From: Gammaproteobacteria bacterium
Lineage (GTDB): Bacteria; Pseudomonadota; Gammaproteobacteria; SZUA-229
DNA length: 64,000 bases
Assembly (NCBI GenBank): GCA_029882355.1
Contig: JAOUKV010000012.1
Span: 29,017-93,016 of the forward strand
Reading direction: 5' to 3'
This document shows, piece by piece, positions 7,807-16,617 of this stretch (positions are counted from its first letter, which is position 1; every line of letters starts with the position of its first letter). The notes beneath the pieces were generated by a model. That model was not told the origin of the DNA. It saw nothing but the letters and a program-made list of their open reading frames with translations, and did not search any database. Position numbers and translations under genes: made by a program.

Positions 7807-8763
7807 TTACGATACAGCGCCACCACAGGAAGAACCCTGTCCTGCAGTGCAGCCATAACAGTGTTGCATGACGACAATCGGTGACTGATTAAAATCAAAG
7901 TTCATAAGATCGACAAGATTGACTTTACCTTTGTTGATTTTCGATTTTAAATGCAGCATTTGATTGAAATCACAGTCGTAGACATTACCCTGCCAGTCAA
8001 CACTGATCATTGTCCGGCACATCAAGCCTTCAAGATTTCCATCATCATGAGAATTTTTTAATAGCTTCATATAATCATCAAAAGTGCCTTTTGATAACAG
8101 GCTACTGCCAAAGCGTTTAATCGGCATGTTGGTGATGGTAAACAGATGATTAAATTCAATACCAAATTTATCGAGCAGTATTTTTTTATAATCCTGCTCC
8201 AGTGCGTTTTGTGGTGGCGGCAGGTTTGCACCCTGGGGATTAAACACCAGATTAAGTTTTAAATTATCCTGCTTGCCATAACCAAGCGTATTTAACCTGA
8301 TTAATCCTTTTATGCTGTTGTCAAAAACATCTTTGCCGCGTTGCGCATTAACGTTCTCTTCCAGATAACAGGGCAATGATGCGACTACTTCAACATCGTT
8401 ATCTGCCAGAAAAGAAGCCAGCCATTCATAACCCGGTTCTTCAAGAATGGTTAAGTTACAACGATCAATGACGTGAACATCTAAAGCTCTTGCCGCCAGA
8501 ATTAACTCACGAAAATGTGGATTCATTTCCGGCGCACCACCGGTTAAATCCAGTATTTTTATTTTGTGACTTTTAATAAAACGAATAACTGCTTCGATGG
8601 TGTCAGCAGACATCAACTCGGTTCGCCTGGGGCTGGCATCGACGTGACAATGCAGACATTGCTGATTGCATAGGTAACCTAAATTAACTTGCAGTGTTTC
8701 CAGTCCAGCACGTGTGATGGCTGGGAAATCTGTTTCTATTAAAAACTCAAGAGTTTCTTTCAT
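7807..8763 (-). CDS. arsS: Arsenosugar-biosynthesis-type radical SAM protein ArsS
   Basis: This is a radical SAM enzyme with the cluster motif CNQQCLHC (CX3CX2C) near residue 30, followed by HVDASPRRTE and the SAM-binding LTGGAPEMNPHF near 75. The C-terminal part is rich in cysteines (HCYGCTAGQGSSCGG), fitting the extra domain (DUF3641) of the ArsS family. ArsS is assigned to arsenosugar formation by acting on a SAM-derived group. No arsM methyltransferase or ars regulator is in the window, so the arsenic link is family inference. I chose the ATG at 8763. An upstream ATG at 8787 would put the start inside the terminator at 8789-8816. Confidence 0.82.
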   Translation of the reverse strand: MKETLEFLIETDFPAITRAGLETLQVNLGYLCNQQCLHCHVDASPRRTELMSADTIEAVIRFIKSHKIKILDLTGGAPEMNPHFRELILAARALDVHVIDRCNLTILEEPGYEWLASFLADNDVEVVASLPCYLEENVNAQRGKDVFDNSIKGLIRLNTLGYGKQDNLKLNLVFNPQGANLPPPQNALEQDYKKILLDKFGIEFNHLFTITNMPIKRFGSSLLSKGTFDDYMKLLKNSHDDGNLEGLMCRTMISVDWQGNVYDCDFNQMLHLKSKINKGKVNLVDLMNFDFNQSPIVVMQHCYGCTAGQGSSCGGAVS

Positions 8764-8788
8764 CTGTCTTGCTATTACCGTTAACATT

Positions 8789-8816
8789 AAAAAGGCTGAC
8801 GATTGTCAGCCTTTTT
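8789..8816 (-). terminator. Rho-independent terminator between the SCP2-like gene and arsS
   Basis: A perfect 7-bp stem GGCTGAC-gatt-GTCAGCC is flanked by five A on the left and five T on the right. It can therefore terminate transcription in both directions. On the minus strand it ends the SCP2-like gene and separates it from arsS, which then needs its own promoter or depends on read-through. Confidence 0.8.
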
Positions 8817-8844
8817 AGCTACAAAAATCTGTCTGTAAATCTAA

Positions 8845-9243
8845 TTAAGAAATCCTGGACATTAGGGCAAATGATTTAACAAAGGCACCAGCCAAGCTTG
8901 GATCTTTAACCATGGTGGCATAATCTCCTTTTTTAAATCGAATTTTACGCGATGTATAAGCAATACCTAACTTCATTAAACCAGGAGGCTTGACTACCAG
9001 TGAAAGCCAGTTTTCCTGGGTTGCACGAATATCCCATTCGATCTCATTTTCTGGTTTCAGATCAATTGATGCAACAAAACCATCGTCAATACTCATAACA
9101 AATCGTGGTGCATCCTCATCCTGAAGCCCAAAAGCTACGATGGAGGTAAAGCTCGCTTTATGCAAGGCTGAGGTAATCTCCTCATCTGCATTCCAGGCAT
9201 CCTTATAAGCCTGAGCCCATTCTTTGGAAAATAATTCTGACAT
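8845..9243 (-). CDS. SCP2-like sterol/lipid-carrier domain protein
   Basis: This 132-residue soluble protein resembles a single SCP-2 domain. An N-terminal helix (LFSKEWAQAYKDAWNADEEI) is followed by beta strands, the segment IEWDIRATQENWLSLV, and a C-terminal MVKDPSLAGAFVKSFALMSRI helix. Such domains bind acyl chains or lipids, and no catalytic residues are expected. It is monocistronic, with the terminator at 8789-8816 after it and a 198-bp gap before it. The assignment rests on overall pattern and so is moderate. Confidence 0.55.
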   Translation of the reverse strand: MSELFSKEWAQAYKDAWNADEEITSALHKASFTSIVAFGLQDEDAPRFVMSIDDGFVASIDLKPENEIEWDIRATQENWLSLVVKPPGLMKLGIAYTSRKIRFKKGDYATMVKDPSLAGAFVKSFALMSRIS

Positions 9244-9441
9244 TCTTTAAAACCCTTTGTTTTTTGTTATTCTCAAATCATTAACGTGTTGAGTTTCAAG
9301 CATTAGTTCCTTTATGTCAAAGAATTCAATCACTTCCGAAACCAGAAAAAACACTAAGTTGGTAGAGCAAACTCATTATGAAAGTCGGACAATTAAAAAC
9401 TTAACTATAACAATCAATAGCTTATAAAGGTAACATTTCTT

Positions 9442-10086
9442 TTAACGGGATTGAAGCATTAATGTATTCCCTGCTTTCTCAACTTTTAAATCACCTAAAA
9501 AAGACATTCCTAATAAAATAGGTCCCGGATGCACACCGTCAATCACCATAGCCTCAATATTTCGACGCTTGATTTTACCCAGAGATATTGATTTAAGGCG
9601 TACTCGATACGCCTTAACAAAACCTGATGCAGTACTTGCGGTCGATGCCACCCCTTCTTTTTCATAGCGCACACCCAGGCGTTTCGCCTGCGTTGAATTC
9701 ATAGCGACAGTACTAGCGCCTGTATCGACTAAAAAACGCACGCTCTGACCATTGATACTACCAACGGACATAAACATGCCGTTATTATTAGCAAATATTT
9801 TTTCCTGGATACTTTTCGCTTTTGTAAAATTTAATGAGACGGTTCCACCCAAGGAATAGTTTTTTGGTTTACCGTCAATTTCCAAGGTAGCCTGTTTAGT
9901 ATCTGCAGCGATTAGCTTCACACCTTCAGGACTAATATCACCGATGGCCAAGATTCGACGTTGACCATCGATCATAACAACGGCTTTACCTGAAAAAAGT
10001 CCCTGAACGACAATATCCTGGCCTGCCCATGCATTTTCAACAGCCATCAAAAATAATATAACAGTGACAGAAGATAAATATTTCAT
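9442..10086 (-). CDS. Retropepsin-like aspartic protease (TIGR02281 type), exported
   Basis: This 214-residue protein starts with a signal peptide (MKYLSSVTVILFLMAVENAWA). The C-terminal half is a single-domain retroviral-type aspartic protease with the active-site segment FLVDTGASTVAMN and a later LLGMSFLG motif, the flap-side counterpart. Acting as a dimer in the periplasm is the usual expectation. The N-terminal half (GKAVVMIDGQRRILAIGD) is a small beta domain seen in this family. The ATG at 10086 lies 2 nt after the pgpA stop. An in-frame start upstream inside pgpA is unnecessary. It is the last gene of the glyA-to-pgpA run. Confidence 0.82.
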   Translation of the reverse strand: MKYLSSVTVILFLMAVENAWAGQDIVVQGLFSGKAVVMIDGQRRILAIGDISPEGVKLIAADTKQATLEIDGKPKNYSLGGTVSLNFTKAKSIQEKIFANNNGMFMSVGSINGQSVRFLVDTGASTVAMNSTQAKRLGVRYEKEGVASTASTASGFVKAYRVRLKSISLGKIKRRNIEAMVIDGVHPGPILLGMSFLGDLKVEKAGNTLMLQSR

Positions 10087-10088
10087 AA

Positions 10089-10589
10089 TTAAATGAACCA
10101 GTACCAATAGGCCTGCAACAACGACATAGAGACAAGGCCTGCTACAACGTCATCAATCATGATACCAAAACCTCCATGTATATTTTTATCCAACCATGAA
10201 ATTGGCCAGGGTTTGAGTGCATCAAAGAATCTGAAAAGAATAAAACCCGCCAATACCCACTGCCAACCGCTCGGCGCTGCAAACATGGTAATCAAAAACC
10301 CGGCGACTTCATCAATCACGATTGCGGGATGATCGTGGACACCCAATTTTTTTGATGAATAGGAGCAAATCCAGATACCTGATAATGTTATCAATATAGT
10401 TATCGCGGCGTAGGCCATCAATGGCAAATCCTGAATTAATAAAAATAAAGGAATAGTCATGACAGTACCCGCAGTACCCGGCGCTTTAGGCGACAAACCA
10501 CTACCCAGGCCTAAAGCAAGACACACTACAGGATCTTTCAGCGCTTTAAACTGAATTCGGTCTATCATTTGATCTTCAGTTTCATTCAT
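10089..10589 (-). CDS. pgpA: Phosphatidylglycerophosphatase A
   Basis: PgpA removes the phosphate from phosphatidylglycerophosphate at the inner membrane in phospholipid synthesis. The 166-residue product shows the family segments GSGLSPKAPGTAGT, VIDEVAGF and RFFDALKPWPI. It also has several hydrophobic helices and the acidic IMIDDVVAG near the C-terminus. The ATG at 10589 overlaps the thiL stop by 8 bp. An in-frame TTG 6 nt upstream is an alternative. The thiL-pgpA pairing is standard in gammaproteobacteria. Confidence 0.93.
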   Translation of the reverse strand: MNETEDQMIDRIQFKALKDPVVCLALGLGSGLSPKAPGTAGTVMTIPLFLLIQDLPLMAYAAITILITLSGIWICSYSSKKLGVHDHPAIVIDEVAGFLITMFAAPSGWQWVLAGFILFRFFDALKPWPISWLDKNIHGGFGIMIDDVVAGLVSMSLLQAYWYWFI

Positions 10590-11565
10590 GCGCAAAGTGC
10601 TCGTAACCTGAAAGGTTTAATTCAATCGATTCACCGCTAGTATTTATAACACTTAATTCACCGGAGTTATCTATAACGCCAATATGAGTAAGTAATACAT
10701 CCATAGATTCAGCCAGTAAAAGAAGCGCTTCTTCATTATCAGCAGGGATAACTAAACATAGCTCATAATCATCACCGCCAGCAAGTAACATTTTTTTATA
10801 ATCTAAGTCGTTAAGATATACAGCACATTTATGAAATGCTTTAGATCTTGGCAGTTGGTCAAAATAAATTTTAGCGCCGCAGGCACTGGCCTTGAGAATA
10901 TGCCCCAGGTCTGCAATCAACCCGTCCGATATATCGATAGCACAAGCACAATACTCAACCGCTTTTTGTGCAAACCCTACGTGAGCAAGAGGCCGATTTA
11001 GTTTTTTTACGCTGGCATATCTAATCGTTGGATCAGGCAATTCAAAAACATTCAATAAATTTAAACCTAAAGCAGCATCACCCAAATATCCGGTAACATA
11101 AATTTTATCACCCACTTTTGCGGCATCACGACGCATGGTTTTTTTAGCATCAACAAAACCGGTTAATTGAACAGTTATTGAAAGAGGACCTTGTGTGGTA
11201 TCACCACCAACTAACTGGACACCGTAATCATGCAAGGTTTTTTTAAAACTCATCGAAAATTCTTCTAGCCATGCTTCACTACTGTTTGGCAAGGTCAAGG
11301 CCAGCGTTGCCCAGGCAGGCTCCGCACCCATGGCGGCTAAATCACTCAAGCTAACTGCCAGTGATTTATAAGCAACATCTTCAGGGGAAGTATTTTCAGG
11401 AAAATGAACACCACAGACTAGTGTATCAACCGTAACCGCTAATTGTTTGCCTGCTGGAGGATTTAGCAGTGCACAATCATCGCCCACACCAAGTACAACA
11501 TCATTACGATTAGTACTGTAACTAAAATATTTATTGATTAGATTAAATTCAGTAGCAGCTGTCAT
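10582..11565 (-). CDS. thiL: Thiamine-monophosphate kinase
   Basis: ThiL phosphorylates thiamine monophosphate to the active cofactor thiamine diphosphate. The 327-residue product has the AIR-synthase-like layout: an N-terminal GDDCALL metal motif, the segment AVSLSDLAAMGAEP, VGGDTTQGPL near residue 120, and DISDGLIADLGHI near 214. The ATG at 11565 follows an AGGAG Shine-Dalgarno by 7 nt, whereas the GTG just upstream is too close. It sits between nusB and pgpA as in related genomes. Confidence 0.95.
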   Translation of the reverse strand: MTAATEFNLINKYFSYSTNRNDVVLGVGDDCALLNPPAGKQLAVTVDTLVCGVHFPENTSPEDVAYKSLAVSLSDLAAMGAEPAWATLALTLPNSSEAWLEEFSMSFKKTLHDYGVQLVGGDTTQGPLSITVQLTGFVDAKKTMRRDAAKVGDKIYVTGYLGDAALGLNLLNVFELPDPTIRYASVKKLNRPLAHVGFAQKAVEYCACAIDISDGLIADLGHILKASACGAKIYFDQLPRSKAFHKCAVYLNDLDYKKMLLAGGDDYELCLVIPADNEEALLLLAESMDVLLTHIGVIDNSGELSVINTSGESIELNLSGYEHFAHE

Positions 11566-11597
11566 CACACTACTCCTGGAGGACGCTGATTAATAAC

Positions 11598-12041
11598 TCA
11601 AGATTTCGATATTTCTGTGGTGCGCAATTCATGTGCAACCTTATCCAAAACAGCATTCACAAATGTATGACTTTGTGCCGCACAAAACTTTTTAGTCAAA
11701 GTTACCGCTTCATTCAGAACAACACGGTACGGCACATCAAGTCGTTTTAAAAACTCATAACAGGCCAAGCGTAATATAGCTCTTTCTACAGGATCAACTG
11801 AGTCAATGGCGCGCTTAGTATATTGAAGCAATGTTTTATCAATCACTTCTAAATTTTCTTCAACACCAAAAAACAATTCTTTGAAATAATCAAAATCTGC
11901 AGTCGCCGATCTGTTTTCATCAATGTATTGCTGTGCAATACCCTGGGTTTCATCGCTGGTCATTTGCCACTGATAAGTTGCCTGCATGGCAAATCGCCTT
12001 GCCATACCTCGCGCTTTAGCAAGACTTGTATTTTGTGACAT
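11598..12041 (-). CDS. nusB: Transcription antitermination factor NusB
   Basis: NusB binds boxA RNA with NusE and supports antitermination of rRNA transcription. The 147-residue all-helical product has an arginine-rich N-terminus (ARGMARRFAMQATYQW) that contacts RNA. It also has the family block ERAILRLACYEFL and the segment PYRVVLNEAVTLTKKFC...HTFVNAVLDK. The length is typical. It lies between ribH and thiL. Confidence 0.96.
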   Translation of the reverse strand: MSQNTSLAKARGMARRFAMQATYQWQMTSDETQGIAQQYIDENRSATADFDYFKELFFGVEENLEVIDKTLLQYTKRAIDSVDPVERAILRLACYEFLKRLDVPYRVVLNEAVTLTKKFCAAQSHTFVNAVLDKVAHELRTTEISKS

Positions 12042-12098
12042 ATTATTGCTTAACCTATAAAAACGAATTGATGCTCTAAAGAACTAAAGTTCAAGGCT

Positions 12099-12569
12099 TT
12101 AAGCCAGCTTCTGAAACAAGCTAACCATTTCAATAGCTGAAGCTGCCGCCTCTGAACCTTTATTACCCGCTTTTGTGCCGGCACGCTCGATAGTTTGCTC
12201 TATAGAATCAGTGGTAAGAATGCCATTGATAACAGGCAGACCATGATCCAGTGCTACAGCAGATAAACCTTTGGCTGATTCATTGGCAACAATATCAAAA
12301 TGTGGTGTCGCACCACGAATCACAGCACCCAGTGCGATGATGGCACTGTACTTACCGCTCTGTGCCAAATTCTGCACAGTCACTGGTACTTCGAATGCAC
12401 CTGGTACTTTAACAACAGTAATATCACTCTCAGCAACACCACTACGTTTCAGTGTATCCATTGCACCGGCTAATAAACTTTCAACAATAAATCCATTAAA
12501 ACGCGCGCATACAATGGCAAAACTTCCTTTATTGTACTGCAAACTACCTTCTATATTATTTTCACTCAT
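12099..12569 (-). CDS. ribH: 6,7-dimethyl-8-ribityllumazine synthase
   Basis: RibH condenses 5-amino-6-ribitylaminouracil with 3,4-dihydroxybutanone phosphate, the penultimate step of riboflavin synthesis, usually in a 60-mer or pentamer. The 156-residue product carries the substrate motifs [23 protein letters not shown] (with the catalytic His) and NGILTTDS. The C-terminal helix [16 protein letters not shown] is intact. It directly precedes nusB in the operon. Confidence 0.96.
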   Translation of the reverse strand: MSENNIEGSLQYNKGSFAIVCARFNGFIVESLLAGAMDTLKRSGVAESDITVVKVPGAFEVPVTVQNLAQSGKYSAIIALGAVIRGATPHFDIVANESAKGLSAVALDHGLPVINGILTTDSIEQTIERAGTKAGNKGSEAAASAIEMVSLFQKLA

Positions 12570-12625
12570 GACATTTACTCTATAGTTATACTTTTATATT
12601 TTAACGAAACTTTTAAACAGTCAGC

Positions 12626-13726
12626 TTATTCTTCGCCGCTGACATATTCAACGACTTCAAGACCAAAACCAGCCAGACCATGAATGACTTTCGGCGCTGA
12701 CAGCAGTCGCATTTTTTTCACACCTACGTCCATCAATATCTGCGCACCAACACCATCAGTACGAATATCTGTTCGCGGCTGCTGTTTAGATTCACCAACA
12801 GCAAGATGACTCATCATCCATTGCAGCATGGCTTTTTCTTCATTGTTTTTTCTAAGAATAACCACCACACCCTGATCAGATTCAGCAACACGCTTAATCG
12901 CATCATTCAACGGCCAGCCTTTGGTATGCATTGATCCCATAACATCGACCAAGGTGTTAACCATATGCACACGAACTAGCGCGGGTTTGTCACCATCGAT
13001 CTCTCCTTTAACCAGAGCAAAGTGTGTGCTTTCATCAATACTGTTCTGAAAAGCCAGCAATCTGAGCTTGCCGTATTCTGTTGTTAAATCTGTTTCAGCG
13101 ACACGTTCAACAGTTTTTTCATTTTTAATACGATAACTAATCAAGTCTTCAATCGTACCAATTTTCAAATCATGTTCGACTGCAAATTTTTCGAGGTCCG
13201 GACGACGCGCCATGGTTCCATCATCATTGAGAATCTCAACAATCATTGCACTCGGATCCATGCCAGCTAAACGCGCAAGATCACAGCCTGCTTCGGTATG
13301 ACCGGCACGACTCAGCACGCCGCCAGGTTGTGCCATCAGGGGAAAGATATGACCAGGCTGTTCGATATCTTCCGGGGCAGCATCTGCCTTGACTGCGGCC
13401 AAAATAGTCACCGCACGATCGGCCGCAGAAATACCAGTGGTCACACCTTCTGCTGCTTCAATCGAAACGGTAAAGTTAGTGCTTTGCATAACATCAGTAC
13501 CACCAACCATTAACGGTAAGCGTAACTGCTTACAGCGTTGTTCAGTTAAAGTCAGGCAAATTAATCCACGGCCATAACGCGCCATATAATTAACGGCATC
13601 GGGTGTCACCGCACTAGCCGCCATTAATAAATCACCTTCATTCTCACGATCTTCATCGTCCATGATAATCACCATCTTACCCTGGCGAATATCCTCAATA
13701 ATTTCTTCTGTAGTATTTAGTTTCAT
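12626..13726 (-). CDS. ribBA: 3,4-dihydroxy-2-butanone-4-phosphate synthase with degenerate GTP cyclohydrolase II domain
   Basis: The N-terminal ~200 residues are a complete RibB domain that makes 3,4-dihydroxybutanone phosphate from ribulose 5-phosphate. The acidic metal motif [10 protein letters not shown] is at residues 23-32, and HTEAGCDL comes later. The C-terminal ~160 residues follow the RibA fold, but the zinc-binding cysteine cluster and the QRCDCG-type segment are gone. The corresponding region reads [15 protein letters not shown], with no cysteine in the whole domain. GTP cyclohydrolase II activity is therefore not expected, and a separate ribA should exist elsewhere. The length (366) matches the fused form. 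Confidence 0.92.
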   Translation of the reverse strand: MKLNTTEEIIEDIRQGKMVIIMDDEDRENEGDLLMAASAVTPDAVNYMARYGRGLICLTLTEQRCKQLRLPLMVGGTDVMQSTNFTVSIEAAEGVTTGISAADRAVTILAAVKADAAPEDIEQPGHIFPLMAQPGGVLSRAGHTEAGCDLARLAGMDPSAMIVEILNDDGTMARRPDLEKFAVEHDLKIGTIEDLISYRIKNEKTVERVAETDLTTEYGKLRLLAFQNSIDESTHFALVKGEIDGDKPALVRVHMVNTLVDVMGSMHTKGWPLNDAIKRVAESDQGVVVILRKNNEEKAMLQWMMSHLAVGESKQQPRTDIRTDGVGAQILMDVGVKKMRLLSAPKVIHGLAGFGLEVVEYVSGEE

Positions 13727-13748
13727 AATAAATAATCATTAGCTATTG

Positions 13749-14402
13749 CTAGCCGATAAACCCCGCCTTTGATAACAGATCCAGACTAAGCCCTTCCTTT
13801 TTCTCATCTGACGAATGTAATAATAAACTTTCCAGATAGCGTGCAACCAGATCAACTTCCAGATTGACTTCAGTACCTGACTTGTAATTTTGGATAATTG
13901 TTCTTTCCTGTGTATGTGGCACAATATTAATATCAAAACGATTATCGTTCACCGCATTAACAGTAAGGCTGGTACCATCGATGCAGATCGATCCCTTGAC
14001 TGCAATGTATCGCTTTAAATCGGCAGGCACTTGAATGGTGTACCTAATTGATCGACCATCATCGGCAACATTAATCACTTTCCCCAGACCATCAACATGA
14101 CCGCTTACCAGATGACCGCCCAGTCGAGTCGTTGGCAACAAGGCTTTCTCTAGATTAACCGGGCTGCCCGACTTCAATAATTTGAGTGAGGTTAATGAAA
14201 TCGATTCATTCGAAACATCGGCAACAAAAGAATGCGCATCAAATTCAACAGCAGTTAAACACACTCCATTAACGGCGATACTATCGCCGAGTTTTACGTC
14301 ACTCATATCCAGTGATTGAACATCAACAGTTAAACGCATGTCACCACCAACGGGTTCAATACGTTTAACTTTTCCAACTGCTTCAATAATTCCGGTAAAC
14401 AT
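13749..14402 (-). CDS. ribE: Riboflavin synthase (alpha chain)
   Basis: Riboflavin synthase dismutates two molecules of 6,7-dimethyl-8-ribityllumazine to riboflavin and its pyrimidine precursor. The 217-residue product shows the two internal lumazine-binding repeats. The first starts MFTGIIEAVGKV and contains GDSIAVNGVCLT. The second has LGGHLVSGHVDGLGKV and IDGTSLTVN. The C-terminal helix RYLESLLL is the trimerisation segment. It lies 22 nt upstream of ribBA in the same direction. Confidence 0.96.
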   Translation of the reverse strand: MFTGIIEAVGKVKRIEPVGGDMRLTVDVQSLDMSDVKLGDSIAVNGVCLTAVEFDAHSFVADVSNESISLTSLKLLKSGSPVNLEKALLPTTRLGGHLVSGHVDGLGKVINVADDGRSIRYTIQVPADLKRYIAVKGSICIDGTSLTVNAVNDNRFDINIVPHTQERTIIQNYKSGTEVNLEVDLVARYLESLLLHSSDEKKEGLSLDLLSKAGFIG

Positions 14403-14421
14403 GCTTTTAAGATACCTTCAA

Positions 14422-14994
14422 TTACTTGCTGAGCTCAATAACATAACTTGTCATAGGCATGGAAGAAGAAGTATTAAATTCCGCACCCGCCTTAACACCT
14501 ACAGCGGCAATCTCTTCAGCAGTTTCATAATTATTATAAACGGCAAACATCGCACCTAATGCATATTCTGATCCGGAACCAATCGACCAGAAACGGGTAT
14601 ATTCTGAAACTTCACGCAATGAATGCACACCAAAGATACCGTGTTTCGAAGCGATTAAGGCATCGATCTGTGTTGACTCATAAGGATCATCATCTTCATC
14701 TTTTGAATTCAAGAAATACTTCTCTTTCAAAATCGGATGCAAACTACGGAAAGTTTCAAAAATAGCCAGCTTCGACGAAAAATCTGTTTTAACTTTCTTA
14801 TCGCTTAGAATACTTTCCATAACAAGTTGATGCGCCGCACTACCAACAATACCGATATGCGCATCTTGTTTTCTGATAATTTTATCATGATCGGCATCGT
14901 ACTCAGAAGCAAAACGCAGGTCACCGAAACTGGTTAAGCTGTCCGCCGCAATACATACTTGGTCACCTTTTTTTACAACAACAATGGTGGACAT
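14422..14994 (-). CDS. Proteasome/HslV-like Ntn hydrolase
   Basis: This 190-residue protein has the layout of a proteasome beta-type/HslV Ntn peptidase. After the initiator Met it reads STIVVVKKGDQVCIAADS, which aligns with HslV TTIVSVRRNGKVVIGGDG. Further on, IGIVGSAA matches the oxyanion region, and SIGSGSEYALGA matches HslV AIGSGGNYALSA. Position 2 is Ser, with Thr at 3, so the nucleophile after Met removal would be Ser, not the Thr of HslV. It lacks a nearby HslU ATPase. It is shorter than Anbu and may belong to the BPH group of bacterial proteasome homologues. Its place between ribD and ribE is unexplained. A Shine-Dalgarno AGGAGA precedes the ATG. Confidence 0.8.
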   Translation of the reverse strand: MSTIVVVKKGDQVCIAADSLTSFGDLRFASEYDADHDKIIRKQDAHIGIVGSAAHQLVMESILSDKKVKTDFSSKLAIFETFRSLHPILKEKYFLNSKDEDDDPYESTQIDALIASKHGIFGVHSLREVSEYTRFWSIGSGSEYALGAMFAVYNNYETAEEIAAVGVKAGAEFNTSSSMPMTSYVIELSK

Positions 14995-15020
14995 CTATTC
15001 TCTTCTCCTACGATTAATCT

Positions 15021-16103
15021 TTATGAATACACAGGTTTTGCGGTTATACGTAGATCTTTACCCAACATACGCACGTCCTGAATATCCAGCGAAATTCTAT
15101 CTTTCATTTTTGACAGGCCCGGCAAAGAAAATAAACCTCTTGCCTCGTCACCCATAATATGGGGAGCTATATAAACCACTATTTCGTCAACCAACTTTTG
15201 CTGCAAAAATGCGCCACTCAATATCGCACCCGCTTCAACATGCACTTCATTGATTTCCATATCAGCTAAATATTTCAAAGCAGCGTTCAAATCAACATGA
15301 CCGTCCTTTTCTGCTAGCTGTACTGCATTATCAAGATCATTTTTCGATGTCGTCATAATCAAAATATCGCCATCAACTTCAGCTATTTTTGCGTTGACTG
15401 GAAAGCGTAATTCACTGTCCAATACAACCCTCAGTGGCTGCCTGACATCATCAACATTCAAATCTTGTGCAGAAAGTCGAACATTCATTGAAGGGTCGTC
15501 GAATAAAATCGTACCGATCCCCGTCAATATCGCCGAACTCCTGGCTCTTAATAACTGCACATCCTGTCTTGCTGCATCACCGGTAATCCATTGGCTCTCT
15601 CCCGATGCCATGGCCGTGCGGCCATCAAGACTCATGGCCATTTTTACTCGCACATAAGGCAGGCCGGTTTCCATACGTTTTATAAAACCGGGATTCAACG
15701 CTCTGGCCTGAGCTTCCATCAAACCACTTTCGACTTCGATACCGTTATCCTGTAAGCGTTTTAAACCCTGCCCCGCTACCTGTGGATTCGGGTCCTGCAT
15801 CGCAGCAATGACTTTAGCGACACCTGCCTGAACCAAAGCATCGGCACAGGGTGGTGTTTTGCCTGTATGGCTACATGGCTCCAACGTGACATAAGCGGTC
15901 GCACCTCTGGCTTTCTCACCCGCTTGTCTTAGTGCCAGTACTTCTGCATGCGGCCCACCTGCCTTTTGATGCCAGCCTTCACCAATAATTTTTCCGCCTT
16001 TGACCAAAACGCAACCCACTCGTGGATTGGGCTCGGTACCATACAAACCTTTCTTCGCCAAACGTAAGGCTCTTTGCATAAACGAGTGATCATGATGATC
16101 CAT
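15021..16103 (-). CDS. ribD: Bifunctional diaminohydroxyphosphoribosylaminopyrimidine deaminase / 5-amino-6-(5-phosphoribosylamino)uracil reductase
   Basis: RibD carries out the deamination and NADPH-dependent ribose reduction steps of riboflavin synthesis. The N-terminal deaminase domain has the zinc ligands GPHAEVLAL and EPCSHTGKTPPC. The C-terminal reductase begins near residue 145 with YVRVKMAMSLDGRTA and keeps VHVEAGAILSGAF near the end. The product is 360 residues from the ATG at 16103. A TTG five codons upstream overlaps the nrdR stop and is a possible alternative. Confidence 0.95.
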   Translation of the reverse strand: MDHHDHSFMQRALRLAKKGLYGTEPNPRVGCVLVKGGKIIGEGWHQKAGGPHAEVLALRQAGEKARGATAYVTLEPCSHTGKTPPCADALVQAGVAKVIAAMQDPNPQVAGQGLKRLQDNGIEVESGLMEAQARALNPGFIKRMETGLPYVRVKMAMSLDGRTAMASGESQWITGDAARQDVQLLRARSSAILTGIGTILFDDPSMNVRLSAQDLNVDDVRQPLRVVLDSELRFPVNAKIAEVDGDILIMTTSKNDLDNAVQLAEKDGHVDLNAALKYLADMEINEVHVEAGAILSGAFLQQKLVDEIVVYIAPHIMGDEARGLFSLPGLSKMKDRISLDIQDVRMLGKDLRITAKPVYS

Positions 16104-16114
16104 ATCGGACTTTC

Positions 16115-16591
16115 TCAAGAAGAATGTTTTTTAGGTTTCTTCTGCTGATCCAGTCGTTCTATCGCATCACGGAATGCATTGATATCACTGAAATCCAGAT
16201 AAACAGATGCAAAACGAATATAAGCAACATGATCCATCGCCAATAATTCTTCCATCACCCAGTTACCCAATTTGCTGCTGGTAACTTCTCTGACCCCTGC
16301 CGACATCAACTTATGTTTAACACGATTAAGCGCGTCTTCAACCTGCTCAGTATCAACCGGGCGTTTTTCTAACGCTCGCATAACACCAGCACGCATTTTT
16401 TCATCACTGTAAGGAACACGACTGCCATCACTTTTAACAATGCGCGGCATATTAAGCTCGGCACTTTCATAGGTGGTAAAGCGTTCACTGCAAGCAACAC
16501 ATTCACGTCGCCTGCGCACCTGCACACCGTCATTAGACAGGCGTGAATCAATCACGCGGGTATCAGGTTCTGAACAGAATGGACAGTGCAT
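16115..16591 (-). CDS. nrdR: Transcriptional repressor NrdR
   Basis: NrdR represses ribonucleotide reductase genes in response to ATP/dATP. The 158-residue product has an N-terminal zinc ribbon (MHCPFC ... ECVACSERF, four cysteines in pairs). An ATP-cone follows (RIVKSDGSRVPYSDEKMRAGVMRAL). It lies between glyA and ribD, the common gammaproteobacterial order. The C-terminus is lysine-rich (KKPKKHSS). No NrdR box was searched for systematically. Confidence 0.96.
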   Translation of the reverse strand: MHCPFCSEPDTRVIDSRLSNDGVQVRRRRECVACSERFTTYESAELNMPRIVKSDGSRVPYSDEKMRAGVMRALEKRPVDTEQVEDALNRVKHKLMSAGVREVTSSKLGNWVMEELLAMDHVAYIRFASVYLDFSDINAFRDAIERLDQQKKPKKHSS

Positions 16592-16617
16592 GTTATTGCT
16601 CGATTATGTTTATAAAC

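Noticed and set aside
9336..9400. A tRNA D-arm-like GTTGGTAGAGC followed by CTCATTATG in the gap upstream of the aspartic protease region
   Set aside because: No acceptor or T arm can be paired around it, so it is a coincidence or a very decayed remnant.
13727..13748. Possible FMN riboswitch upstream of ribBA
   Set aside because: The gap to ribE is only 22 nt, too short for the element, and the upstream leader of the operon at glyA shows no RFN-like sequence.
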